A DNA stretch of 64,000 bases. It comes from an uncultured Bacilli bacterium (GTDB lineage Bacteria > Bacillota_I > Bacilli_A > RF39 > UBA660). Below are positions 44,320 to 53,785 of this stretch, piece by piece (the first letter of the stretch is position 1; each line of letters starts with the position of its first letter). The stretch lies in assembly GCA_934130005.1 (NCBI GenBank), contig CAKOXD010000001.1, positions 62,001 to 126,000 of the forward strand, written 5' to 3'. The notes under the pieces were generated by a model. The model saw only the letters and a list, made by a program, of their open reading frames with translations, had not been told where the DNA came from and made no database searches. The translations under genes and the position numbers were made by a program.

Positions 44320-45972
44320 TTAAATTAAACTTATTCTCTTCTTTATTCTTTCTTTTCCTAGTAATTTTAATATTTCATATAAATCAGGAGTCATACTTGA
44401 AGTTGTAACAGCAACTCTAATTACTGTTGAGACATCCGCAACATTTCCTTTAAATTTATTGGGATTTTCTTTGTATTCTTTCATATTTGATGCATAGCCT
44501 AATTCTTCCGATAGTTCTTTTACCTTATTAAACCAAGTATCTTTATCATCATCGTCACTATAATATTTATTTATATATGTATTTAATATCAATTTTATTT
44601 CTTCTTTATCTTTTATATTTAAAAAATCATATTCTTTTTCTTCTTTTTCAAATAATTCATCATACATATACCATATTTGTGGTTTTATGGCTTTATAATT
44701 TTCATAATCTTTTCTAGGCTTTTTTTGTTCTCTTTCTATATTTAAAATGTTTGTTGTATATTCTTCATATTTAGAGATTAAATCAAAGAATTCTTTATCA
44801 TATTTTTTTGACCAATTATACAAATCACTATATACTTCTTTAGCACTCATTTTGCTTATAATATTTTTAGATATATTATTTAGTTTTTCTATATCATATA
44901 AAGCCCCACCGCTAGATGACATTTTTTTTGGTGAAAAAGGAAATTCTAGATATGATTTTTCTGGATTTTTATCATGCCATTCTTCATAATTAGAATTAAT
45001 TATTGTCATTAATGATTCAATAACGGCTAAAGTTGGATATCCATTTTCTTCATAATAACTCATTGTTGCTTCTGGATCTTTTCTTTTACTTAATTTTCTT
45101 ACACTATTTCCTTCTTTTTTAACAATTAATGGTGTATGAATGTATTTAGGAGGCTTTGCATCAAATGCTTTAAAAAGTTCTATATGAATTGGTACTGATG
45201 GTAACCATTCTTCCCCTCTTACAACATGTGTTGTTCCCATTAAATAGTCATCTACAAAATGAGCAAAATGATATGTTGGAAGTCTATCACTTGATTTCAT
45301 TATTACTATGTCTTGATCATTTTCTGGAAGTGATAATGTACCTCTTACTAAATCTTCAAGAAAAAATCTTTTTTCATTATCCCCAAGTGATTTAAATCTA
45401 ATAACATATTCTTCTCCATTTTTTATTTTTTCTATTTTTTCTTCTATACTTAAATTTCTACATTTAGCATATCTTCCATAATATCCAATTCTTGCTTTAT
45501 ACTTTTCTTGTTTTTTTCTTATTTCTTCTACTTCTTCTTTTGTACAAAAACAAGGATAGGCTCTATCAATTTCGATTAAATATTTAATAAATGTATGATA
45601 TATTTCTTTTCTTTCACTTTGAATATATGGACCATAATTTCCTACTATTTTACCTTCATATTCGTATTCATCAGGTTTTACACCATAATGATTTAATGTT
45701 TTCATTATAAGTTCAACAGCTTCTTTTACTTCTCTTTTTTGATCTGTATCTTCATTTCTTAAATAAAATATACCATTACTATTTTTAGCTAAAACGTAAT
45801 CAATTATTGCTTGATAAAATCCACCTAAATGCATAAAACCTGTTGGGGATGGAGCAAAACGAGTTACTTTTTCTCCTTCATTTAAATTTCTTTTTGGATA
45901 AATATTTTTATAATCTTCTATTGTTTTTGTAACGTCTGGAAATATTATATTAGCTAAATCTTTATTTGTCAT
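44320..45972 (-). CDS. gltX: Glutamyl-tRNA synthetase
   Basis: 550 residues, class I. The HIGH-like motif is FAPSPTGFMHLGG (about 39-51) and the KMSKS-like motif is RKLSKRKD (about 292-299). The protein is longer than typical (about 480) with a 35-residue N-terminal extension and a longer C-terminal domain. With GatCAB present it is probably non-discriminating and also charges tRNA-Gln. It is followed by a tRNA-Glu gene. Confidence 0.93.
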   Translation of the reverse strand: MTNKDLANIIFPDVTKTIEDYKNIYPKRNLNEGEKVTRFAPSPTGFMHLGGFYQAIIDYVLAKNSNGIFYLRNEDTDQKREVKEAVELIMKTLNHYGVKPDEYEYEGKIVGNYGPYIQSERKEIYHTFIKYLIEIDRAYPCFCTKEEVEEIRKKQEKYKARIGYYGRYAKCRNLSIEEKIEKIKNGEEYVIRFKSLGDNEKRFFLEDLVRGTLSLPENDQDIVIMKSSDRLPTYHFAHFVDDYLMGTTHVVRGEEWLPSVPIHIELFKAFDAKPPKYIHTPLIVKKEGNSVRKLSKRKDPEATMSYYEENGYPTLAVIESLMTIINSNYEEWHDKNPEKSYLEFPFSPKKMSSSGGALYDIEKLNNISKNIISKMSAKEVYSDLYNWSKKYDKEFFDLISKYEEYTTNILNIEREQKKPRKDYENYKAIKPQIWYMYDELFEKEEKEYDFLNIKDKEEIKLILNTYINKYYSDDDDKDTWFNKVKELSEELGYASNMKEYKENPNKFKGNVADVSTVIRVAVTTSSMTPDLYEILKLLGKERIKKRISLI

Positions 45973-46084
45973 AATTTCACATCCTTAATAAACCTAATTA
46001 ATTATAACATTTTTTTTATATTTTGTATATTATAAAGTTGACAAAAAATAAACATATTTAAATAAATTTTTGTTAATTAAAAAA

Positions 46085-46117
46085 GGATACATTTGACTTA
46101 TAAATCAGATGTATTCC
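46085..46117 (-). terminator. Terminator of the alcohol dehydrogenase gene
   Basis: A roughly 12-bp stem with one or two mismatches (GGATACATTTGA with TCAGATGTATTCC) and T on the minus strand. Confidence 0.7.
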
Positions 46118-46135
46118 TCTACTAGATATGATTTT

Positions 46136-47158
46136 TTATTTATTTGGATCTACTATTACTTTTATTAATTCACTTTTTCCACTTGATAATTCTTCATACA
46201 CTTCTTGTACTTCTTCAAGAGTTATAGTTTTAGATAAAAATTTCAACACATCTATTTGTTTATTACTCATAAGTTCTATACAAGTTTCGAATTCTTCTTT
46301 AGTATATGCGATTGCCCCTTTTATAGTTATTTCTCTTAATACAGCAACTACACTTGGTATTGTTATTGGCATTGGTGATACACCAACCAATATAATTGTT
46401 CCACCAGGTTTTACAGCCATTAAAGATGTTGATACCGCACTAGAATTACCACAACACTCTATAATTATATCAAATCCATCTTTTATTTTTTTATTAATAT
46501 TAGTTATTATATTTTGGTCAGCTTTAAAATACTCATCGCATACACCAAGCTTTATAGCATTTTTTCCTCTTTTATCATTTGCTTCAGAAATAGCTACATA
46601 ACTTGCTCCTTCTAACTTTGCAAACATAGCAGCTCCTAATCCTATTATTCCGCCACCTATTATCAAAACTTTATCTCCAACTTTTATATTTGCTAGATGT
46701 ATTGCATGAAGTGATACTGCAGTTGGTTCTACCATAGCAACTTCTTCATCAGTTACATTTGTTGGTACCTTTATTACCATATCACTTCTTACATTTATTT
46801 TACTAGTTAATCCACCAGGATTATTAATTGAAAGTCCTAATGCTTGATTCCAAGTTTCACTACAATATTGACTATTACCATTTAAACATGCATAACAGTG
46901 ACCACATGGACTTATAGGAAGAGCTGTTACTCTATCACCTTTTTTTAAATCACTTCTATCAGCTGGTTCTATTACTGTTCCACAAAACTCATGTCCCATT
47001 ACTAATCCTTTTGGATTACCTAAATCAAAATTATGAATATCAGAGCCACATATTCCAGTTTTCTTTACAGCTATCATTACTTTATTTTTTTCTACTTGAG
47101 GTTCTTCTATATCTTTTATTTCAAATTTCTTTACATCTTTTATTGCAACACATTTCAT
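46136..47158 (-). CDS. Zinc-dependent medium-chain alcohol/polyol dehydrogenase
   Basis: 340 residues. The catalytic zinc site has KKTGICGSDIHNF (Cys near 37) and GHEFCG (His-Glu near 55). The structural zinc site is CGHCYACLNGNSQYC (about 86-100). The Rossmann motif is GGGIIGLGAAMFAKLEGA. Closest by layout to sorbitol/threonine dehydrogenase-type enzymes; substrate not determined. A plus-strand open frame here is a shadow. Single-gene unit. Confidence 0.88.
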   Translation of the reverse strand: MKCVAIKDVKKFEIKDIEEPQVEKNKVMIAVKKTGICGSDIHNFDLGNPKGLVMGHEFCGTVIEPADRSDLKKGDRVTALPISPCGHCYACLNGNSQYCSETWNQALGLSINNPGGLTSKINVRSDMVIKVPTNVTDEEVAMVEPTAVSLHAIHLANIKVGDKVLIIGGGIIGLGAAMFAKLEGASYVAISEANDKRGKNAIKLGVCDEYFKADQNIITNINKKIKDGFDIIIECCGNSSAVSTSLMAVKPGGTIILVGVSPMPITIPSVVAVLREITIKGAIAYTKEEFETCIELMSNKQIDVLKFLSKTITLEEVQEVYEELSSGKSELIKVIVDPNK

Positions 47159-47229
47159 ATTATCCCTACTTTCTAATTTATTATATCACGTATAACATTA
47201 AACATAAAGTTTTAATATTAACTATTAAA

Positions 47230-47253
47230 AAAAAGTGAAAAAATTCACTTTTT
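47230..47253 (-). terminator. Terminator of the ABC exporter operon
   Basis: A 10-bp stem (AAAAAGTGAA/TTCACTTTTT) with a 4-base loop and T on the minus strand, overlapping the permease stop codon. Confidence 0.8.
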
Positions 47254-49609
47254 ATTCATTACTTTTTAAACTTGAAACCATATCTATTTTATTAACTTTT
47301 TTAGAAAGTATATGAGATGAAATGACTGAAACTACTAATGTTCCTATAATAGCATATATATATGAGAATATTTTTATATATGCTTGCATATCATAATTTT
47401 CTTCTAATGCCATTTTAAATATAAAATCTGTCATAAAATATCCAAATGGTAATCCTATTATAATTGCAACTATAGTTATCCAATTATTTTGTTTTACATA
47501 TATTTTCTTTATTTGTCTATCTTTAAATCCTAATACTTTCAATGTAGCAAATTGATATTGTTTTTCTGTAAATGATAATATACCTAAATTATATATTATA
47601 ACTGTTCCTAATATAGCCGCTATAGATATAAGTAAAATAATCATTGATTTCATTGTATTAAGCATATTATTCATACCATCTTTTATATTATCTTTATTTT
47701 GAATAAGTTCTACTCCATCAATTTCTTTTACATGGGTTAAATCTTTATTTGTATATATTGTATCTGGTTTATATTCAATACCTATTTTTTCTAAATATTT
47801 TTTTGTCATTTTAATATTTTGATTTTGTGGATTTCTATCTAAACCTACTATTTTAGTTTCATAGTATTTTTTATCACCGTATATATGCCATTTAATAGTA
47901 TCTCCTACTTTTAGATTTTCATTTTTAGCCATTTTTTCTGTTATATAAATTCCATCATCTTTTAATTTAATATATTTACCATTTTTATCTGTAAATCTTA
48001 CATAATCATTTGCATCTGTTACAAATATTGTATTTGCTTCAATTTTATCTATTTTTGTTTCTATTCCAATTGTATATGAAGTATTATCTGAATATTCACT
48101 TATCAATTTATTATATTGATTTTCTGTTATATTTTCTTTCAAAGTTAATTTATATTTAAAATTATATAAATCTTCAAATTGCCAAGATATAAAATTATTC
48201 ATCGTATCTAAAAGACCAAATGCACATACAAGAATCATTGTACATCCACTTATTCCGGCAATTCCCATAAATGTACGAGCTTTATTTCTCAATATATCTC
48301 TAAGATTCCATTTGCTTTCAAGCTTCATTTTTTTAAATATTCCTTTTGATGTAATAGATAAACTTTTGTTTTTCACATTAGGCATTTTTGCTCTTAAAGT
48401 TTCTGCTGGTTTCTCTTTTAATACTGATTTTGTTGTAAAATAAGTTACTAAAGAGATAATCATTACAACAATTATTGCAATTAAGAAACTACTTAAATCT
48501 ACTACTGCACGACCATTTGGAACTTCAAAATATTTCATTTCCATTCCAATAAAGAATTTTCCTATTAAAAGTGGTCCTGCTATTAAAGCTGCTATAGATG
48601 CTAGAAGTGATACATAAAATCCATAACCTATATAATGTTTAGCTATTTTTGATTTTCTAAATCCTAATGCTTTTAGTGTACCTATTTGAATTCTTTGTTT
48701 TTTTACTACTCTTGTCATAGTTGTTATTACAGATAGTATTGCTATAAATAGAAACAAACATGAAAATACTCCAACATAAGTTTCTCCTTCATCTATTTCA
48801 CCTTGATATGTTGAATATGAAGGTGTATCTTTTATATCAATAACTGCTAATGGATTAATTTCATTTTCTATTTTTTCTTTTATTTCATCTATATCTTCTT
48901 CATTATTTAAATCTACCATAAGATAATTATAAACAATATAATCTTTATAGTTATAATCAGGTAACATTTGATTTAATGTTTCTAAATCTATATTCATTTC
49001 TGTTATTACATTTTTTGTTATTATCTCTTCTGGTATATATTTACTTGATATATATGAGAATCCATAATTTTCATGATTTGGAAATAATTCTGATTCATCT
49101 TTTACATCATATACATGATCTGGAACATTTATAAGTCCTTTTATTTCTTTTTTAAAAGTATAACCATTATATTTTAATTCAATTTTATCGCCTACTTTTA
49201 ATTTATTTTCTTTAGCATAAAAATTATCTAACCAAATTCCATCTACATCACTTTTAAATTCTTCACCATCTACTATATAAAATTTAGAAATTTGATTACT
49301 TTCAATAAAATTTATTTGTAGTGTTTTTTCTTCACTTATATTAGCAAGTAAAGAAAGTTTTCTTTCAGCATTCTTAACACCATCTATTTTTTTTACTTTT
49401 TCTAAATCATCTTGACTTATATTATTACTTAAAACATTTAAATCTTGTAAATTATTATTTTTATAAAATTTATTTGCAGTTATCTGCATTCCATCCATAT
49501 ATGATCTAACACCGCTATAGACTAATACTCCTAAAAATACCATTAGAAAGATTGTTACAAATTGTGATTTGTTATTTTTTATATCACGAAATAGTTTTTT
49601 ATTTAACAT
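47252..49609 (-). CDS. FtsX/MacB-family ABC transporter permease
   Basis: 785 residues. N-terminal helix (about 15-35), a large extracellular domain, then two FtsX-type four-helix units (about 285-400 and 660-780), one with KKQRIQIGTLKALGFRKSKIAKHYI and one with TEKQYQFATLKVLGFKDRQIKK. These are the typical duplicated arms of lipoprotein or antimicrobial-peptide exporters. The ATPase is encoded just upstream. Substrate unknown. Confidence 0.88.
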   Translation of the reverse strand: MLNKKLFRDIKNNKSQFVTIFLMVFLGVLVYSGVRSYMDGMQITANKFYKNNNLQDLNVLSNNISQDDLEKVKKIDGVKNAERKLSLLANISEEKTLQINFIESNQISKFYIVDGEEFKSDVDGIWLDNFYAKENKLKVGDKIELKYNGYTFKKEIKGLINVPDHVYDVKDESELFPNHENYGFSYISSKYIPEEIITKNVITEMNIDLETLNQMLPDYNYKDYIVYNYLMVDLNNEEDIDEIKEKIENEINPLAVIDIKDTPSYSTYQGEIDEGETYVGVFSCLFLFIAILSVITTMTRVVKKQRIQIGTLKALGFRKSKIAKHYIGYGFYVSLLASIAALIAGPLLIGKFFIGMEMKYFEVPNGRAVVDLSSFLIAIIVVMIISLVTYFTTKSVLKEKPAETLRAKMPNVKNKSLSITSKGIFKKMKLESKWNLRDILRNKARTFMGIAGISGCTMILVCAFGLLDTMNNFISWQFEDLYNFKYKLTLKENITENQYNKLISEYSDNTSYTIGIETKIDKIEANTIFVTDANDYVRFTDKNGKYIKLKDDGIYITEKMAKNENLKVGDTIKWHIYGDKKYYETKIVGLDRNPQNQNIKMTKKYLEKIGIEYKPDTIYTNKDLTHVKEIDGVELIQNKDNIKDGMNNMLNTMKSMIILLISIAAILGTVIIYNLGILSFTEKQYQFATLKVLGFKDRQIKKIYVKQNNWITIVAIIIGLPFGYFMTDFIFKMALEENYDMQAYIKIFSYIYAIIGTLVVSVISSHILSKKVNKIDMVSSLKSNE

Positions 49610-49612
49610 ATA

Positions 49613-50323
49613 TTACCACACAACCTCGTCTATATCTTTAGGTTTTTTATTTAACTCATTACTTTCTACTTTTCCATTTTTTAGTCTTATTACTCTATCT
49701 GCTACTTCTGCTATTAAAGCATTATGAGTAACTATAATTACTGTATTTTCTCCATTATTAGCATCACATTGTTTTTTTAATAATTTTAATACTTCTACTC
49801 CAGTTTTTGAATCAAGAGCTCCTGTTGGTTCATCACATAGAAGTAATAATGGATCCTTTGCTATTGCTCTTGCTATAGAAACTCTTTGTTGTTCTCCACC
49901 AGATAATTGATTTGGAAATTTATTATAATGTTTTTCTAACCCAACTTCTTTTAATATTTTTTTTGCATTTTTTGGCTTTTTTACAATATCATTAACAATT
50001 TGTACGTTTTCTAAAACTGTAAGTGTAGGTAATATATTATAAAATTGAAAAATAAAACCTATATTTTCAGCACGATATTCAGTTAATTCTTTATCATTAT
50101 AACTAGATATAATATCATCCATTACTTTTATTGTCCCACTAGTTGCTTTATCCATTCCGCCAAGTAAATTTAATAAAGTTGATTTTCCTGCTCCACTAGG
50201 TCCTAATATTACAACAAATTCACCCTTATTTATTGTAAAATCTACTCCATCTAGAGCATTAAATTTCTTTTCTCCAATTGTATATGTCTTTTTTACGTTT
50301 TTAAAACTAATTAATTCTTTCAT
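49613..50323 (-). CDS. ABC transporter ATP-binding protein (MacB/LolD type)
   Basis: 236 residues. Walker [10 protein letters not shown] (about 41-49), signature [10 protein letters not shown] (about 139-148), Walker [14 protein letters not shown], and H-loop [11 protein letters not shown]. It pairs with the permease three bases downstream. The promoter and operator region is shared with the divergent TetR gene. Confidence 0.95.
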   Translation of the reverse strand: MKELISFKNVKKTYTIGEKKFNALDGVDFTINKGEFVVILGPSGAGKSTLLNLLGGMDKATSGTIKVMDDIISSYNDKELTEYRAENIGFIFQFYNILPTLTVLENVQIVNDIVKKPKNAKKILKEVGLEKHYNKFPNQLSGGEQQRVSIARAIAKDPLLLLCDEPTGALDSKTGVEVLKLLKKQCDANNGENTVIIVTHNALIAEVADRVIRLKNGKVESNELNKKPKDIDEVVW

Positions 50324-50342
50324 ACATTCTCCCTTCTTAATA

Positions 50343-50417
50343 TGAATTATATTTCACATTTCATAATAATTATACCATTTATTTTAATTAAGTCAATAAA
50401 AGTTGAAATATTTTTCA
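50343..50417. promoter_or_regulatory. Paired TetR-type operator dyads between the ABC operon and tetR
   Basis: Two 14-bp dyads share the pattern TGAAATAT(A/T)(A/T)TTCA: one on the minus strand at 50356-50343 and one on the plus strand at 50404-50417. The first lies just downstream of the ABC promoter; the second between the two promoters' -35 regions. ABC promoter: TTGACT (50396-50391) and TATAAT (50374-50369), minus strand, 16-base spacer. Confidence 0.6.
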
Positions 50418-50419
50418 CA

Positions 50420-50448
50420 TTTACTTTTTTTAGTTTTTATAGTATAAT
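50420..50448 (+). promoter_or_regulatory. Promoter of tetR
   Basis: TTTACT (50420-50425), 17-base spacer, TATAAT (50443-50448), about 20 bases before the start codon. Confidence 0.55.
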
Positions 50449-50468
50449 TAATCTCAGGAAGTGGTTTT

Positions 50469-51068
50469 ATGACAAGAATACCTACACAAAAAAGAAGTAT
50501 TGAAAAAAAGAACAAAATAATAGAAAAAGGTTTTTACCTAATGTGTAATAATGGTTATTTCAAAACAACTACATATGATATAGCTAAAGAAGCTAACGTT
50601 TCTACTGGTATTATATATCAGTATTTCAATGATAAAAAGGATATTTTTATGGTTGGAATTAAGAATTATTCTGATAAAATTATGTTTCCTACTATTAATA
50701 TTTTAAAAAAAGCTGATTTAAAAAATAAAAATATTGAAAACATGATTAGTAATATAATTGATTCATTTATAAAAACACATACTCTTTCTAAAAAAGAACA
50801 TGAAGAAATTATGGCATTATCTCATTTAGATGATGATATAGAAAAAATATTTCTTGAAAAAGAAATAAATACTACAAATAGAATTGTTGAAGAGCTTAAT
50901 AATAATGGTTTTATTCTTGAAAATGCCTATGAAAAAGTTCATATTATAATGGGTATTATTGAAAACTTTTGTCATGAAGTTGTATATCATAAACATAGTT
51001 CAATAAATTATGAAAATATGAAAAAAGAAGTTATTAAAATTGTTGATAATATTTTAAAAGAAGATTAA
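50469..51068 (+). CDS. TetR/AcrR-family transcriptional regulator
   Basis: 199 residues. The N-terminal helix-turn-helix has TTYDIAKEANVSTGIIYQYFNDKKDIF (about 38-64), typical of TetR. The C-terminal ligand domain is helical and poorly conserved, as expected. It is divergent from the ABC exporter and probably represses it and itself. An AGGAAGTGG site precedes ATG 50469. Confidence 0.9.
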   Translation: MTRIPTQKRSIEKKNKIIEKGFYLMCNNGYFKTTTYDIAKEANVSTGIIYQYFNDKKDIFMVGIKNYSDKIMFPTINILKKADLKNKNIENMISNIIDSFIKTHTLSKKEHEEIMALSHLDDDIEKIFLEKEINTTNRIVEELNNNGFILENAYEKVHIIMGIIENFCHEVVYHKHSSINYENMKKEVIKIVDNILKED

Positions 51069-51083
51069 TAGTCTTTTTTTTTA

Positions 51084-51112
51084 TAAAAAAAACTAATTCA
51101 TATGAATTAGTT
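51084..51112 (-). terminator. Terminator of tRNA-Met
   Basis: A perfect 22-bp palindrome (left arm AACTAATTCAT, 51091-51112) followed by a T run on the minus strand, just past the tRNA gene. Confidence 0.8.
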
Positions 51113-51121
51113 AAATATCAA

Positions 51122-51198
51122 TGGTAGCGAGAAAGAGATTCGAACTCTTGACCTATCGGGTATGAACCGATTGCTCTAGCCAGCTGAGCTATCTCGCC
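51122..51198 (-). tRNA. tRNA-Met (anticodon CAU, elongator type)
   Basis: A 77-base cloverleaf: acceptor GGCGAGA/TCTCGCT (first pair G-U), anticodon loop TTCATAC (CAU), T-loop TTCGAAT, discriminator A and encoded CCA. Overall it resembles the elongator tRNA-Met of Bacillus rather than the initiator or Ile2. Confidence 0.9.
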
Positions 51199-51215
51199 AT
51201 TTAAAGAACAAATTA

Positions 51216-51244
51216 ATTATAACAAATTTGTTCTAATTTGACAA
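51216..51244 (-). promoter_or_regulatory. Promoter of tRNA-Met
   Basis: TTGTCA (51244-51239), 17-base spacer and TATAAT (51221-51216) on the minus strand, 18 bases before the tRNA 5' end. Confidence 0.8.
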
Positions 51245-51262
51245 TACTATTTTAATATTTTT

Positions 51263-51643
51263 TTACTTTAATCTATTATCTAATATTTTTCTTAAATGTT
51301 CTACTTTATCAAATTCCATGTTATGTGTTACTTTTATTATATTTTTATACATTAAATAAAATCTAATCATAACTACTATAAATGTCAATAGTATTACAAA
51401 AGTCCCTAATAAATATAAATCTAATATAAGAAAATATATACCTACTCCAAATCCTATCATTGCACCTACAAGTAAAAATAATGATATCATTTTATTTCTC
51501 ATTTCAGTTTCTAATAAAGTTACTTTTGCTTTTAAATATTTTACTTGTTCATCTTTATCAAGTTCTTTCATTATATTATTATATATAATTTCACTTTTAC
51601 TATTCTCATTTCCATTAATTGCTATATCTATTTTTTCATTCAT
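51263..51643 (-). CDS. Hypothetical membrane protein with two helices
   Basis: 126 residues. A soluble, acidic N-terminus of about 50 residues, two adjacent membrane helices (about 53-72 and 76-95) and a basic C-terminal tail. No family recognised. It lies 32 bases after the signal peptidase gene on the same strand. Confidence 0.6.
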   Translation of the reverse strand: MNEKIDIAINGNENSKSEIIYNNIMKELDKDEQVKYLKAKVTLLETEMRNKMISLFLLVGAMIGFGVGIYFLILDLYLLGTFVILLTFIVVMIRFYLMYKNIIKVTHNMEFDKVEHLRKILDNRLK

Positions 51644-51675
51644 ACCTAATCCCCCACAACATAATTATATCATAA

Positions 51676-52188
51676 CTATTTAATTTTACCAAACTTGTTT
51701 AAAGGAAAAATTGCTACTTTTACTTTTCCTTCTATTTGATCTTTACTTATAAAACCTATAATTCTACTATCTGTTGAATTATTTCTATTATCACCTAATA
51801 CCAAATAATAATTATCTGGTATTTTTATAGTTTCTCCTTCATCAAATAAAACAGATATATCGAAATCATTAGTTTTACTATTTTTTTTGAAGTTTTCTTT
51901 TACCTCTTTATTATTTACATATAACTTATTATCTACATATTTTATATGTTCGCCTGGAAGTCCTATTATTCTTTTAATTAGTTTCTCATTTTGATATTTT
52001 AAAACAACAATGTCAAATCGTTTATAGTTTTTATCATATTTTTTTAACATTAATATTTCATTATCATTAAGTGTTGGATACATTGATAATCCATCTACTT
52101 GAACAGGTGTAATTATAAAAGTTCTTATTATAATTACTACAAAAATTATTACAATATAAGGAATTATTTCTTTAATTATTTTTTTCAT
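51676..52188 (-). CDS. sipS: Signal peptidase I
   Basis: 170 residues. N-terminal membrane anchor (about 10-28). Catalytic Ser is in VDGLSMYPTL (about 36) and catalytic Lys in KLIKRIIGLPGE (about 73). The GDNRNNSTDSR box (about 132-142) is conserved. It removes signal peptides from secreted proteins. It follows L19 in the trmD-rplS neighbourhood, as in other Firmicutes. Confidence 0.95.
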   Translation of the reverse strand: MKKIIKEIIPYIVIIFVVIIIRTFIITPVQVDGLSMYPTLNDNEILMLKKYDKNYKRFDIVVLKYQNEKLIKRIIGLPGEHIKYVDNKLYVNNKEVKENFKKNSKTNDFDISVLFDEGETIKIPDNYYLVLGDNRNNSTDSRIIGFISKDQIEGKVKVAIFPLNKFGKIK

Positions 52189-52202
52189 TTTTATAAAAAA
52201 AG

Positions 52203-52221
52203 AAAGTGGTTAGGCCACTTT
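52203..52221 (-). terminator. Terminator of rplS
   Basis: A 7-bp stem (AAAGTGG/CCACTTT) with the rplS stop codon in the loop, then T on the minus strand. Confidence 0.75.
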
Positions 52222-52560
52222 ATCTCTTCTTTCTTTGATTTTTGGTTGACTAACTAAAGATCTAATATAACCAAGTTTAGCACGTCTAACTTTACCTTTT
52301 CTTACAACTTCTATTGAATCAATAAGTGGTGTATTCATTGGGAAAGTTCTTTCAACTCCAATACTTTGTGATTTTTTTCTTACTATAAAGTTTTTTGATA
52401 TTCCAGATCCTTGAATAGACATTACAATTCCTTCAAAAGCTTGGATTCTTTCTTTATTTCCTTCTTTGATTTTGTAATTAACTCTTACAGTATCACCAAC
52501 ACGGAATTCTGGTAAATCAGTTCTTATTTGACTTTTAGTTATTTGTTCAATTTTATTCAT
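52210..52560 (-). CDS. rplS: 50S ribosomal protein L19
   Basis: 116 residues from ATG 52560 ([11 protein letters not shown]), with an AGAGAGGA site; an in-frame ATG further up (52599) lies inside a probable leader. [26 protein letters not shown] and [26 protein letters not shown] are conserved. It sits at the 30S-50S interface. Confidence 0.96.
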   Translation of the reverse strand: MNKIEQITKSQIRTDLPEFRVGDTVRVNYKIKEGNKERIQAFEGIVMSIQGSGISKNFIVRKKSQSIGVERTFPMNTPLIDSIEVVRKGKVRRAKLGYIRSLVSQPKIKERRDKVA

Positions 52561-52591
52561 AATACGCTTCCTCTCTATTTTTGTTTTTATA

Positions 52592-52623
52592 TTGATCATA
52601 AGTTAACATTCCTAGCGGATCAA
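52592..52623 (-). promoter_or_regulatory. Candidate L19 leader hairpin
   Basis: A 6-bp stem (TTGATC at 52623-52618 with GATCAA at 52597-52592) with a 20-base loop, about 30 bases upstream of the rplS start. L19 autoregulatory leaders are known in Firmicutes; this one is matched only by position and size. Confidence 0.45.
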
Positions 52624-52662
52624 CTACTTAATTTTAACATATTTTTTTTTAAAAATCAACTA

Positions 52663-53112
52663 TTATCTTGATTTTCCTTTTTCTTCTACTTCATATATTT
52701 CTTCTTGTTTGTAAATTAATTTAGATTTTATTTCATTTTCTAATATACTTATTTTTTTTAACAATAAATTTATATATTTTTGATCAAGATATTTTCTATA
52801 TTTATATTCAACTATTGATTTATAACGAGCTAAATCATTAAGAGCAAGTTTTAAATCTGTTGAGCTTTCTCCTTCATCATTATCCATTAATGATATTATA
52901 TATTGTAAATAAAAATCTAATTTTCTTTTTACCTTTTTCTTTAACAATTTTTGTATAAATGAAGGTTTTACTATTATTAGAGAATTAACTTTAACACCGT
53001 TATATTTTATATTATTTTTAGGTTTTACTTTAAAGCCATTTAATTTTGAATAATCAATGTATATTTTATCACCATTGTATTGTTCTTTTACTATTGTGTA
53101 AGTCTTTTCCAT
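52663..53112 (-). CDS. Hypothetical protein between trmD and rplS
   Basis: 149 residues from ATG 53112 (MEKTYTIVKEQY). The ATG follows the trmD stop (TAATATG), with an AAGAGGAT site. It has a basic central stretch (LLKKKVKRKLD) and a helical C-terminal half. No family recognised. Its position suggests co-expression with translation genes. Confidence 0.6.
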   Translation of the reverse strand: MEKTYTIVKEQYNGDKIYIDYSKLNGFKVKPKNNIKYNGVKVNSLIIVKPSFIQKLLKKKVKRKLDFYLQYIISLMDNDEGESSTDLKLALNDLARYKSIVEYKYRKYLDQKYINLLLKKISILENEIKSKLIYKQEEIYEVEEKGKSR

Positions 53113-53113
53113 A

Positions 53114-53785
53114 TTAATCATCCTCTTTTAATAAATCTGGTCTTCTAATCTTTGTCCTTTTTATACTTTCATTTAAACGCCATTTATTTATATTTTCATG
53201 ATGTCCAGATAGTAATACTTCTGGAACTTTTAAACCTCTAAATTCTTGTGGTCTAGTATATACAGGATAATCTAATAAATTGTTATTAAATGATTCATTC
53301 TCATATGATTCTTTTTCTATAACTCCATCTATTAATCTTGTTATACTATCCGTTATTACCATAGCAGGTAACTCACCACCTGTAAGTATGTAATCTCCTA
53401 TACTTATTTCCATATCAACAAAATTTCTTATTCTTTCATCATATCCCTCATAATGTCCACACACTAATATAATATGCTTTTTTAAGCTTAAATCAAATGC
53501 TTTTTTTTCAGTATATTTTTCACCTTGTGGGCACATTAGTATTACTGTTGTATCTATTGTTTTATATTCTTCTATTGCTCTTACTACTGGTTCTGGCATA
53601 AGTACCATTCCTTTACCTCCACCATAACCATAATCATCAACTTTTTTATTTTTATCTAAGGTAAAATTTCTAATATCATGTACATTTATTTCAACTAATT
53701 TTCTTTCACGTGCTCTTTTAATAATTGATTCGTTTAAAAATCCTTCGAACATTGCTGGAAAAAGCGTAAGAATATCAATTTTCAT
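53114..53785 (-). CDS. trmD: tRNA (guanine-N1)-methyltransferase TrmD
   Basis: 223 residues. SPOUT knot enzyme methylating G37. DILTLFPAMFEGFLNESIIKRA at the N-terminus, YGGGKGMVLMPEPV, VCGHYEGYDERI and GDYILTGGELPAMVI at the SAM-binding knot are all conserved. It overlaps rimM by 11 bases. Confidence 0.96.
   Translation of the reverse strand: MKIDILTLFPAMFEGFLNESIIKRARERKLVEINVHDIRNFTLDKNKKVDDYGYGGGKGMVLMPEPVVRAIEEYKTIDTTVILMCPQGEKYTEKKAFDLSLKKHIILVCGHYEGYDERIRNFVDMEISIGDYILTGGELPAMVITDSITRLIDGVIEKESYENESFNNNLLDYPVYTRPQEFRGLKVPEVLLSGHHENINKWRLNESIKRTKIRRPDLLKEDD

Noticed and set aside
46128..46601. Plus-strand open frame antisense to the alcohol dehydrogenase
   Set aside because: The minus strand carries intact zinc motifs; the plus frame is its shadow.
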